A DNA stretch of 12,332 nt from JBCDCP01 sp039181495 (GTDB lineage Bacteria; Pseudomonadota; Alphaproteobacteria; Rhizobiales; Tepidamorphaceae), in the NCBI GenBank assembly GCA_039181495.1, contig JBCDCP010000089.1, positions 1-12,332 of the forward strand, in the 5' to 3' direction. The position numbers and the translations under genes were made by a program. Shown here piece after piece: positions 6,714 through 12,332 of this stretch. Position 1 is the first letter of the stretch; each line of letters starts with the position of its first letter. The notes under the pieces were generated by a model. The model searched no databases and was not told the origin of the DNA. It saw only the letters and a program-made list of their open reading frames with translations.

Positions 6714-6743
6714 TTGACGGCATTCAGCTAACCGGCAATTAAC
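6714..6743 (+). promoter_or_regulatory. candidate tolQ promoter with CtrA-like site
   Basis: TTGACG (6714-6719) is a good -35 match; 17 bases later AATTAA (6737-6742) is a poor -10. Overlapping it, CTAA (6728-6731), seven bases, then TTAAC (6739-6743) differs by one base from the CtrA consensus TTAA-N7-TTAAC known from Caulobacter and its relatives. This would tie tol-pal expression to the cell cycle. A leader of about 130 bases containing a GTTCC/GGAAC hairpin (6835-6848) runs to the tolQ start. Both elements are pattern matches by eye. Confidence 0.35.
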
Positions 6744-6875
6744 CTTACAGAGGCTTGATGGCCACTAAGTTTGGGATGGTCACTGCCCTAAAGCCCACCA
6801 TTTTCTTACGGGCAACGGCCTGAAACACCCAGTAGTTCCCTGCGGAACAGAGAAGCGAGGTCCGCCGAGGGCGCG

Positions 6876-7604
6876 ATGGAAGCCATCGAAACTACCCAGC
6901 TCGGAACGCCGAGTGCCGATCTGTCGCTCTATGCGCTTTACATGCAGGCGCATCTTGTCGTGCAGGTCGTGATGATCGGCCTCATTCTGGCTTCGATCTG
7001 GTCTTGGGCGATCATCATTGATCGCATCATCACCTATTCGCGAGCGCGCAGCCAAATGGCGCGGTTCGAGAAGATATTCTGGTCGGGCCATTCGCTTGAG
7101 GATCTTTATCGCACGCTGTCGGCCCGCACGGTGACGTCCATGTCGGCGATGTTCGTTGCCGCCATGCGCGAGTGGAAGCGCAGCCACGAAAAGGGTGCGC
7201 GGTCTCATCTCGGTCTGCAATCGCGGATCGATCGCGTCATGGACGTCCAGATCAGCCGTGAAACCGAGCGGCTGGAAAAGCATCTTATTTTCCTCGCCTC
7301 TGTCGGGTCGGCGTCACCGTTTGTCGGCCTGTTCGGCACTGTGTGGGGCATCATGACCGCATTTCAGGCGATTGCTGCGAGCGAGAACACGAGCCTGGCC
7401 GTGGTTGCGCCCGGCATTGCCGAGGCCTTGCTGGCCACCGCACTGGGTCTGCTCGCGGCCATTCCGGCAACCATCGCCTACAACCGCTTTGCGTCCGAGG
7501 TTTCCCGCCAGACCGGGCGGCTGGAGGGCTTTGCGGACGAGTTCTCAGCCATACTTTCGCGGCAATTGGATGAGCGGATGACGACTTCCGCTGCAGCTGA
7601 ATAG
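6876..7604 (+). CDS. tolQ: Tol-Pal system inner-membrane protein TolQ
   Basis: TolQ is the stator channel subunit that, with TolR, uses the proton gradient to energise TolA for outer-membrane constriction at division. The 242-residue product has the MotA/TolQ/ExbB layout: a short periplasmic N-terminus, membrane helix 1 (about 27-47), a large cytoplasmic loop with basic RARSQMARFE, then helix 2 (about 137-161) with SPFVGLFGTVWGIM (147-160) and helix 3 (about 174-201) with ATALGLLAAIPA (187-198). The conserved channel threonines in GTVWG and ATALG are present. A GAGGG ribosome site lies four bases before the ATG. The gene opens the tolQ-tolR-tolA unit. Confidence 0.95.
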   Translation: MEAIETTQLGTPSADLSLYALYMQAHLVVQVVMIGLILASIWSWAIIIDRIITYSRARSQMARFEKIFWSGHSLEDLYRTLSARTVTSMSAMFVAAMREWKRSHEKGARSHLGLQSRIDRVMDVQISRETERLEKHLIFLASVGSASPFVGLFGTVWGIMTAFQAIAASENTSLAVVAPGIAEALLATALGLLAAIPATIAYNRFASEVSRQTGRLEGFADEFSAILSRQLDERMTTSAAAE

Positions 7605-7622
7605 ACAACTGGAACGCCTGAC

Positions 7623-8078
7623 ATGGGTGCCAGCCTGAACACGGGTGGAGGGGGTGGTGGCCGCCGCGGACGGCGCCGGCGCAACCCTCCGATGAGTGAG
7701 ATCAATGTGACGCCGTTTGTCGACGTCATGCTGGTGCTGCTCATCATCTTCATGGTGGCTGCGCCGCTCCTCACGGTCGGTGTGCCGATCGATCTGCCCG
7801 AGACCCGTGCCGAGTCGATTGAGGGGGATAAGGATCCGCTGGCGGTAACCGTCGATGCCGATGGCAATGTCTTCCTGATGAATGAACCGGTGGCACTGGA
7901 TTCGCTTGTGTCGCAGCTTCTGGCTATCGCTGAGCAAGGCTATGACGAGCGGGTGTTCGTACGTGGCGATGAGATGGTCGATTACGGGACGGTGATGAAA
8001 GTCATGGGCCGGCTCAACGAGGCAGGTTTCCGCCGCATCGGCCTTGTGACCGACCAGGAAACCGCCGGTGATGGCTAG
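7623..8078 (+). CDS. tolR: Tol-Pal system protein TolR
   Basis: TolR is the ExbD/TolR partner of TolQ. The 151-residue product has a glycine- and arginine-rich cytoplasmic leader (GGGGGGRRGRRRR, 8-20), then MSEINVTPFVDVMLVLLIIF, in which D34 is the conserved membrane aspartate that carries protons (D23 in E. coli). One membrane helix (about 33-52) is followed by a periplasmic domain starting at GVPIDLPE. The oligoglycine-plus-arginine leader is longer than in enterobacterial TolR. It starts 18 bases after tolQ and its stop is two bases before tolA, which implies coupled expression of the three genes. Confidence 0.95.
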   Translation: MGASLNTGGGGGGRRGRRRRNPPMSEINVTPFVDVMLVLLIIFMVAAPLLTVGVPIDLPETRAESIEGDKDPLAVTVDADGNVFLMNEPVALDSLVSQLLAIAEQGYDERVFVRGDEMVDYGTVMKVMGRLNEAGFRRIGLVTDQETAGDG

Positions 8079-8080
8079 CC

Positions 8081-8965
8081 ATGAAGATCGGCGTATCGGT
8101 TTCGACACTTGCTCATGTCGGTTTGATCTCGGCGGGACTGCTGAGTTTTTCCTCACCCAAACCGTTTGAGGTGAAACCGCAGACGGCGCTGCCAGTCGAT
8201 CTGGTGTCTATTGAAGAGTTCACCCAGATCACAGCCGGCACCAGCACCGGAGAAGAGAAGCCGCCAGAGGCGCCCCCAGCGGAAGAAGAGGTGGAGGCTG
8301 ACGAACCTGCGCCTGAGCCCGAGCCGGAACCTGTTGCAGAGCCAACGCCCCCGCCGCCTCCACCCGCAGAGACCGCTGAGCCCGAACCTGCGCCAGAACC
8401 GGAGCCGGAGCCTGAACCCGAGCAGGCTGAGGAACCCGAGCCCGAGCCACCCGAAGAGCGTGTCGCTCTTCCGGATCGCCCGCCATTGCCGCCGATCCTG
8501 CCGCCGCGCCCGGAACAGCCGACCCGGCAGGAGGACTTCAACCCCGACAACATCGCCGCTCTGCTCGACAAGCAGGAGCGGGAGCAACCGCAGTCTGCCA
8601 TTCCGGACACGCTGCCCGGCCAGGCGCCTGCGCTCGGAGCGCCCGGTGGACTCGATTCCCGGCTGGCGATGACTTGGGTTGATTCTTTGCGTCAGCAGAT
8701 TTCGCGTTGCTGGGCGCCGCCAATCGGTGTTCGTGAGGCAGCCGGGCTGGTTGTTACCGTCGATATGGATTTCGCGCCCGATGGTGCGTTGTCCTCACCA
8801 CCTATTGTCGTGAATAACAGTTTCGATCCGCTGTTCACGGTGGCCGCCGAAGCAGCACGACGCGCAGCCATCGGCTGCCAGCCCTATACGCTGCCTGCGG
8901 AGCGCTATGACCAGTGGCGCTCGGTACGGTTCAACTTCGACCCGCGCGAGATGCTCGGCGGCTAG
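8081..8965 (+). CDS. tolA: Tol-Pal system energy-transducing protein TolA
   Basis: TolA spans the periplasm, joining TolQR to TolB and Pal. The 294-residue product has one N-terminal membrane helix (about 4-22) with the S8-x3-H12 pair that contacts TolQR (S18 and H22 in E. coli), a long linker (about 55-150), and a C-terminal TonB/TolA-like domain (about 192-294; MTWVDSLRQQISRCW, then DFAPDGAL). Two cysteines, C210 and C266, may form a disulfide. The linker is made of Pro-Glu repeats and a six-proline run, unlike the Ala/Lys helical domain II of E. coli TolA and more like the TonB linker. Position directly after tolR and before tolB supports TolA over TonB. Confidence 0.9.
   Translation: MKIGVSVSTLAHVGLISAGLLSFSSPKPFEVKPQTALPVDLVSIEEFTQITAGTSTGEEKPPEAPPAEEEVEADEPAPEPEPEPVAEPTPPPPPPAETAEPEPAPEPEPEPEPEQAEEPEPEPPEERVALPDRPPLPPILPPRPEQPTRQEDFNPDNIAALLDKQEREQPQSAIPDTLPGQAPALGAPGGLDSRLAMTWVDSLRQQISRCWAPPIGVREAAGLVVTVDMDFAPDGALSSPPIVVNNSFDPLFTVAAEAARRAAIGCQPYTLPAERYDQWRSVRFNFDPREMLGG
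8309..8458 (+). repeat. Pro-Glu low-complexity repeat in tolA
   Basis: The DNA for residues about 77-126 of TolA is an imperfect reiteration of CCN-GAR codons (cctgagcccgagccggaacc type), encoding PEPEPEP tracts broken by one proline run. Codon use varies between units, so the repeat is kept at protein level rather than being a fresh DNA slippage product. Such tracts can change length between strains. Confidence 0.8.
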
Positions 8966-8986
8966 CCATCCAAAGGGCAGCATTCC

Positions 8987-9661
8987 ATGCATATCGGATT
9001 GATCGGCGGCATCGGGCCGGCCGCGACCAACTACTATCATCTGAGGTTGATCGCCAGTTACGCCGGTGATCCCGACGCGCTTGAGCTCACTATCGCGCAC
9101 ACCAATTCGCCGACACTGCTACGCAATCTCGACCGCGATGATGTTACCGCGCAGGTGGCGATCTATCAGAGATTGACCCAGAGACTGGCCGATGCAGGCG
9201 CTGATTTTGTCGCTGTCACGTCGATTGCCGGACATTTCTGTATTGGGCCGTTCAAGCAGGTATCACCGCTGCCGGTCATCGATCTGATCGATGAGGTTGA
9301 CCGTAATCTTGCGGGTCGTGCGATGAAGCGCGTTGGCATTCTGGGGACGCGACGCGTTATGGAGACCGGCATGTATGGCCTGATCGGTGCAGTCGAGCTT
9401 GTGCCGCCGCAGGGTGACGTTCTTGAGGCTGTTCACCAGGCCTATGTCGATATGGCCGCGGCTGGCGCGGTGACGGACGCTCAGGTCGCGGTCTTTGATC
9501 GAGCGTGTGCGTCGATGATCGAAGAACAGGGCGTGGAAGCCATTATGCTTGGTGGTACCGATCTGGCGCTTGTCTACAATTCCGAAACACCGACGTTTCC
9601 GATTGTTGATTGTGCGGCCATTCATGCCGATGCGATTGCCGCACGCTCGAAATCGCCATGA
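8987..9661 (+). CDS. Asp/Glu racemase-superfamily protein lacking both catalytic cysteines
   Basis: The 224-residue product has the fold signatures of aspartate/glutamate racemases: N-terminal GLIGGIGPAATNYYH (4-18), RVGILGTRRVMETGMYG (115-131), and PIVDCAAIHADAI (205-217). The cofactor-free racemases use two cysteines, in CNT and GCTE motifs. Here the first site reads VAVTSIAGHFC (75-85), with serine or threonine where cysteine is expected though the following histidine H83 is kept, and the second reads LGGTD (188-192), with glycine. C85 and C209 lie nearby but not at the canonical positions. The usual two-base racemisation is therefore unlikely; a lyase, isomerase or other activity, or a displaced cysteine, is possible. 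It begins 21 bases after tolA, behind an AAAGGG ribosome site, and probably belongs to the tol transcript. The substrate is unknown. Confidence 0.85.
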   Translation: MHIGLIGGIGPAATNYYHLRLIASYAGDPDALELTIAHTNSPTLLRNLDRDDVTAQVAIYQRLTQRLADAGADFVAVTSIAGHFCIGPFKQVSPLPVIDLIDEVDRNLAGRAMKRVGILGTRRVMETGMYGLIGAVELVPPQGDVLEAVHQAYVDMAAAGAVTDAQVAVFDRACASMIEEQGVEAIMLGGTDLALVYNSETPTFPIVDCAAIHADAIAARSKSP

Positions 9662-9800
9662 TCACAGATGTTGAGCCTCGGTTCCAAAGTTGGGTTTGGC
9701 GGCTGGTCAGCGATGTTTCGTGCTTGGTAGTCGTTTTTTGTCCAAGATTTCTGGTAAGAACCGGTGGGGTTCGGCATGGACTTGTGTTGTGTGTATGCCG

Positions 9801-9809
9801 GAGAGAGGG
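9801..9809 (+). promoter_or_regulatory. Shine-Dalgarno deciding the tolB start
   Basis: GAGAGAGGG ends six bases before the ATG at 9816. In-frame starts further upstream (for example ATG at 9795) have no such site and would place unrelated residues before the signal peptide, so 9816 is chosen. Confidence 0.65.
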
Positions 9810-9815
9810 CGGTTG

Positions 9816-11174
9816 ATGCGCGATAAATTGACTGGATTAGGGCATGCCGCGGCCGCGCGCTGGCTCATGGTTTTGGTGCCGGCCACGTTCATTGCGGCGG
9901 TGGTTTTGGGTCCTGCACCGGCGCAGGCTCGCGTCGAGATCGATGTCACCCGTGGCGTTGTCCAGCCGTTGCCAATCGCTGTTCCGGATTTTCTTGGTGC
10001 GTCGCCTGAAACGACTGAAGCCGGTCGTAACATCGCTCAGGTGATCACGGCCAATTTGCGTAACTCCGGCCTTTTCGTGCCCATTGACCAGGCTGCGTTC
10101 ATCGAGCGAACGATCAACTTCGATGGTCAGCCGCAGTTCCAGAGCTGGCGTGTGATCAATGCACAAGCGCTGGTGACCGGGCGTGTTCAGCGGTTGCAGG
10201 ACGGTCGCTTTCAGGCCGAGTTCCGTCTCTGGGATGTCTTTGCCGGTCAGTACATGGCGGGTTCACGCTACTTCACCGAACCGGCAAACTGGCGCCGTAT
10301 CGCGCACATCATTTCCGACCAGATCTATGAGCGGTTGACCGGCGAAACCGGCTATTTCGATACTCGCGTGGTGTTTGTCGATGAATCGGGGCCGAAAGAT
10401 CAGCGCGTCAAGCGGCTGGCAATCATGGATCAGGATGGGGCCAATCTTCGATACCTGTCCGGTGGCAACAATCTGGTACTGACACCACGGTTTTCCCCGC
10501 GGAGCCAGGAAATCACCTACATGTCCTATGCCGAGGACCGGCCGCGCGTCTATCTGTTCAACATCGATACAGGCCAGACCGAGACCGTCGGCGATTTCGC
10601 CGGCATGTCCTTTGCGCCACGCTTTTCTCCTGATGGTCAGCGCATCGTGCTCAGTTTCGAGCAGGGCGGCATCACGAATATCTATCTCATGGACCTGCGT
10701 ACACGGCGTACGACCCGGCTCACGAACACTCCCGGTATCGACACCTCGGCTTCCTATTCCCCCGATGGTCGCCAGATCGTGTTCACGTCAGACCGGGGCG
10801 GGCAACAGCAGATCTACGTGATGAATGCGGATGGATCGAACCAGCGCCGCGTCAGCTTTGGAGATGGTACCTACGCGACGCCTGTCTGGTCGCCACGCGG
10901 TGACCTGATCGCGTTCACGCGTCTATCGGGCGGGCGGTTCTCCATTGGGGTTATGCGTCCGGATGGCTCTGGTGAACGCATTCTCACCGAGGGCTATCAC
11001 AACGAGGGTCCGACCTGGGCACCCAATGGCCGGGTGTTGATGTTCTTCCGTGAGGTTCCAGGTGCTGGCGGAGGACCCCAGCTCTGGTCGGTCGACATCA
11101 CCGGGTACAACGAGCGCCGTGTCCCAACACCGGCATGGGGGTCCGATCCGGCCTGGTCACCGCTCCTGCAGTGA
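9816..11174 (+). CDS. tolB: Tol-Pal system periplasmic protein TolB
   Basis: TolB is the periplasmic propeller protein that binds Pal and, through its N-terminal TolB box, TolA. From the ATG at 9816 the product is 452 residues, near the usual length. A signal peptide ends at A38 (PAQA/RV). The mature N-terminus RVEIDVTRG is the TolB box. The alpha/beta domain (about 39-180) precedes a six-blade beta-propeller with repeat motifs FSPRSQ (226), FSPDGQ (270), YSPDGR (314), WSPRGD (358) and WAPNGR (401). It is 154 bases after the racemase-like gene, long enough for a separate promoter, though I see no convincing one. The reading frame stays open further upstream, but that stretch does not look like coding sequence. 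Confidence 0.96.
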   Translation: MRDKLTGLGHAAAARWLMVLVPATFIAAVVLGPAPAQARVEIDVTRGVVQPLPIAVPDFLGASPETTEAGRNIAQVITANLRNSGLFVPIDQAAFIERTINFDGQPQFQSWRVINAQALVTGRVQRLQDGRFQAEFRLWDVFAGQYMAGSRYFTEPANWRRIAHIISDQIYERLTGETGYFDTRVVFVDESGPKDQRVKRLAIMDQDGANLRYLSGGNNLVLTPRFSPRSQEITYMSYAEDRPRVYLFNIDTGQTETVGDFAGMSFAPRFSPDGQRIVLSFEQGGITNIYLMDLRTRRTTRLTNTPGIDTSASYSPDGRQIVFTSDRGGQQQIYVMNADGSNQRRVSFGDGTYATPVWSPRGDLIAFTRLSGGRFSIGVMRPDGSGERILTEGYHNEGPTWAPNGRVLMFFREVPGAGGGPQLWSVDITGYNERRVPTPAWGSDPAWSPLLQ

Positions 11175-11186
11175 TACAGCCAGGGC

Positions 11187-11213
11187 GTACACGGTGGCCC
11201 GCGCCTTGTGTAC
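11187..11213. promoter_or_regulatory. inverted repeat in the tolB-pal spacer
   Basis: GTACAC and GTGTAC are exact complements 15 bases apart in the 178-base spacer between tolB and pal. The rest of this spacer is AT-richer near 11265-11335, with several TTAA and TTTAAG stretches, and probably holds a pal promoter; I cannot assign -35 and -10 elements with confidence. No T run follows the repeat, so it is not an obvious terminator. Confidence 0.25.
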
Positions 11214-11352
11214 ATTGCGTCATGCGGGTTTGTGCTGCCGCATTGCTGCCCTTGTTCACGCATCATTAAGCACGCTTCTGAACGCGCGGTTAAGGCCGGC
11301 GGATTTAAGTAAACTGAGCGTTTATCCGGTCGATACAAATGGAGTTGCCGGA

Positions 11353-11832
11353 ATGTTTGGATTTTCGAATGCCGGACGTGCGACGCGTGTTGCTGCTGTC
11401 TTCGCCCTGGCGTTGTTCGTTGCAGCCTGCTCGCAGAACCGCAACCAGAACCAGCAGGGTGCTACGGCGCTCGCGCCTGGAAGTGCGCAGGAATTTGTCG
11501 TCAATGTCGGTGACCGTGTGTTCTTCGACACCGATTCCACGACACTGACGCCTACTGCACAGGCCACGCTGCAAAAGCAGGCGCAGTGGCTGCTGCAATA
11601 CTCCCGATACTCAATCACGCTCGAGGGCCATGCTGACGAGCGCGGCACACGGGAATACAACATCGCGCTTGGAGCGCGTCGGGCACAGGCCGCGCGTGAC
11701 TATCTGGTCAGCCTCGGCGTACCGGGAAGCCGGCTGCGGACAATTTCCTACGGTAAGGAACGTCCTGTTGCAGTCTGCAATGACATCTCTTGCTGGTCGC
11801 AGAACCGCCGTGCGGTGACCGTTCTGCAATAG
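11353..11832 (+). CDS. pal: peptidoglycan-associated lipoprotein Pal
   Basis: Pal anchors the outer membrane to peptidoglycan and is the target moved by Tol. From the ATG at 11353, with GGAG eight bases upstream, the product is 159 residues. A lipoprotein signal ends in LFVAAC with C26 the lipidated cysteine, followed by a polar N/Q-rich tether and an OmpA-like domain (about 47-159). The diaminopimelate-binding residues are present: D95 in EGHADERGT and R110 in LGARRA. The C-terminal VCNDISCWSQNRRAVTVL has the paired cysteines common in alphaproteobacterial Pal. A longer in-frame reading from 11050 overlaps tolB and hides the lipoprotein signal, so it is rejected. A strong terminator follows 24 bases after the stop. 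Confidence 0.97.
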   Translation: MFGFSNAGRATRVAAVFALALFVAACSQNRNQNQQGATALAPGSAQEFVVNVGDRVFFDTDSTTLTPTAQATLQKQAQWLLQYSRYSITLEGHADERGTREYNIALGARRAQAARDYLVSLGVPGSRLRTISYGKERPVAVCNDISCWSQNRRAVTVLQ

Positions 11833-11856
11833 ACAATCGAACACAGACAATCAGTG

Positions 11857-11885
11857 AGGCCCCGTCAAATGGCGGGGCTTTTTTT
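11857..11885 (+). terminator. intrinsic terminator after pal
   Basis: GCCCCGTC pairs with GGCGGGGC (one G-T pair) around an AAAT loop, flanked by A/T pairs and followed by seven T, a G and five more T. This is a strong Rho-independent terminator ending the tol-pal cluster. No cpoB/ybgF gene is read with pal. Confidence 0.93.
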
Positions 11886-11952
11886 GTTTTTGCGCATTTC
11901 GGTCCCGCAACCTATCTGACATCCCTGACACCAAAGACCAAAAGGGGTTGGC

Positions 11953-12332
11953 ATGAAGGTTCTTCTCATAACCGGGGCATCGACGGGCATTGGTGCGGAG
12001 ACAGCACGACAGGCCGTATCCGCTGGCTATCGTGTGGTACTGGCGGCCCGAACGCCGAGCAAGCTGCAGGCCCTGGCGGGTGAGCTTGGTGGGCCCGACA
12101 AGGTGCTGACCGTCGACTGCGATGTGACCGATTGGGACAGTCAGAACCGCATGTTTGCCGCAGCGCTCGGTGCGTTCGGGCAGATTGACGCGGTATTTGC
12201 CAATGCCGGGGTCGGCGCCTCGGCAATGGGCACCGAGAATGGCGATCCGGATAATTTCCGCGACATGATCCTGACCAACACGCTCGGTGTTGCCTACACG
12301 GCCAAACTGGCGATCCCCGAACTCAAGAAGAC
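11953..12332 (+). CDS. short-chain dehydrogenase/reductase (partial, C-terminus off window)
   Basis: The frame is open from the ATG at 11953 to the window end: 126 codons plus two bases. The N-terminus is a classical SDR Rossmann fold with TGASTGIG (7-14) for the dinucleotide, AAR with R33 after the second strand (favouring NADPH), CDVTD (56-60), the NAG motif (84-86), and N109 of the catalytic tetrad in LTNTLGVAYT. The catalytic Tyr-x3-Lys lies beyond the edge. AAAGGGG five bases before the ATG supports the start. The pal terminator before it makes this a separate transcription unit. Such sequences act on many alcohols and ketones; the substrate cannot be inferred. Confidence 0.93.
   Translation, partial: MKVLLITGASTGIGAETARQAVSAGYRVVLAARTPSKLQALAGELGGPDKVLTVDCDVTDWDSQNRMFAAALGAFGQIDAVFANAGVGASAMGTENGDPDNFRDMILTNTLGVAYTAKLAIPELKK

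Noticed and set aside
8113..8610. Long minus-strand frame rich in Gly-Ser repeats
   Set aside because: It is the mirror of the Pro-Glu codons of tolA; the low complexity is forced by the sense strand.
9690..9815. In-frame upstream extension of tolB
   Set aside because: It lacks family resemblance, and the strong GAGAGAGGG site points to the ATG at 9816 followed by a normal signal peptide.
11050..11352. In-frame upstream extension of pal
   Set aside because: It would overlap tolB and place about 100 residues before a clear lipoprotein signal that has its own ribosome site.
11831..11852. Direct repeat AGACAATC before the pal terminator
   Set aside because: Only two eight-base copies in the 3' untranslated region, with no structure or known site type.

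Overview
The window looks like an alphaproteobacterial chromosome segment of moderately high G+C. The basis is gene order and protein style: the run yebC - ruvC - ruvA - ruvB - ybgC - tolQ - tolR - tolA - tolB - pal is a familiar alphaproteobacterial backbone, and the PAS, TolB and Pal sequences have the alphaproteobacterial form. The genus cannot be named from sequence alone.

Layout. Bases 1-378 hold the N-terminal part of a PAS-domain protein on the minus strand, resembling soluble methyl-accepting chemotaxis proteins and cut by the window edge. A 260-base divergent spacer leads to yebC (639-1388). A 256-base spacer with two perfect inverted repeats precedes a secreted fasciclin-domain protein (1645-2151), which ends at a strong intrinsic terminator. 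The Holliday-junction genes ruvC, ruvA and ruvB (2279-4469) follow with overlapping stop and start codons, then the hot-dog thioesterase ybgC. A secreted YHYH-domain protein (5211-6230) and a convergent DUF2177-like membrane protein (6227-6634, minus) separate ybgC from tolQ. tolQ, tolR and tolA (6876-8965) are tightly packed. An Asp/Glu-racemase-fold gene sits between tolA and tolB. tolB and pal each have their own leader, and pal ends at a strong terminator. The window closes inside a short-chain dehydrogenase gene.

How the parts work together. RuvA, RuvB and RuvC form the branch-migration and resolution machine. TolQ-TolR-TolA in the inner membrane, TolB in the periplasm and lipoprotein Pal at the outer membrane form the Tol-Pal envelope-constriction system, with YbgC its usual cytoplasmic neighbour. 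Four genes are placed inside this backbone: the fasciclin protein, the YHYH protein, DUF2177 and the racemase-like protein. Two are predicted to be exported and one is a membrane protein, so an envelope theme is possible but unproven.

I see no mobile element, CRISPR array, tRNA or rRNA gene, and no clear new multi-gene system. The least ordinary items are the racemase-fold protein that lacks both usual catalytic cysteines, the secreted YHYH protein with a 16-base palindrome over a promoter-like element, the structured fasciclin leader, and a CtrA-like site ahead of tolQ. No gene-free stretch exceeds 300 bases.
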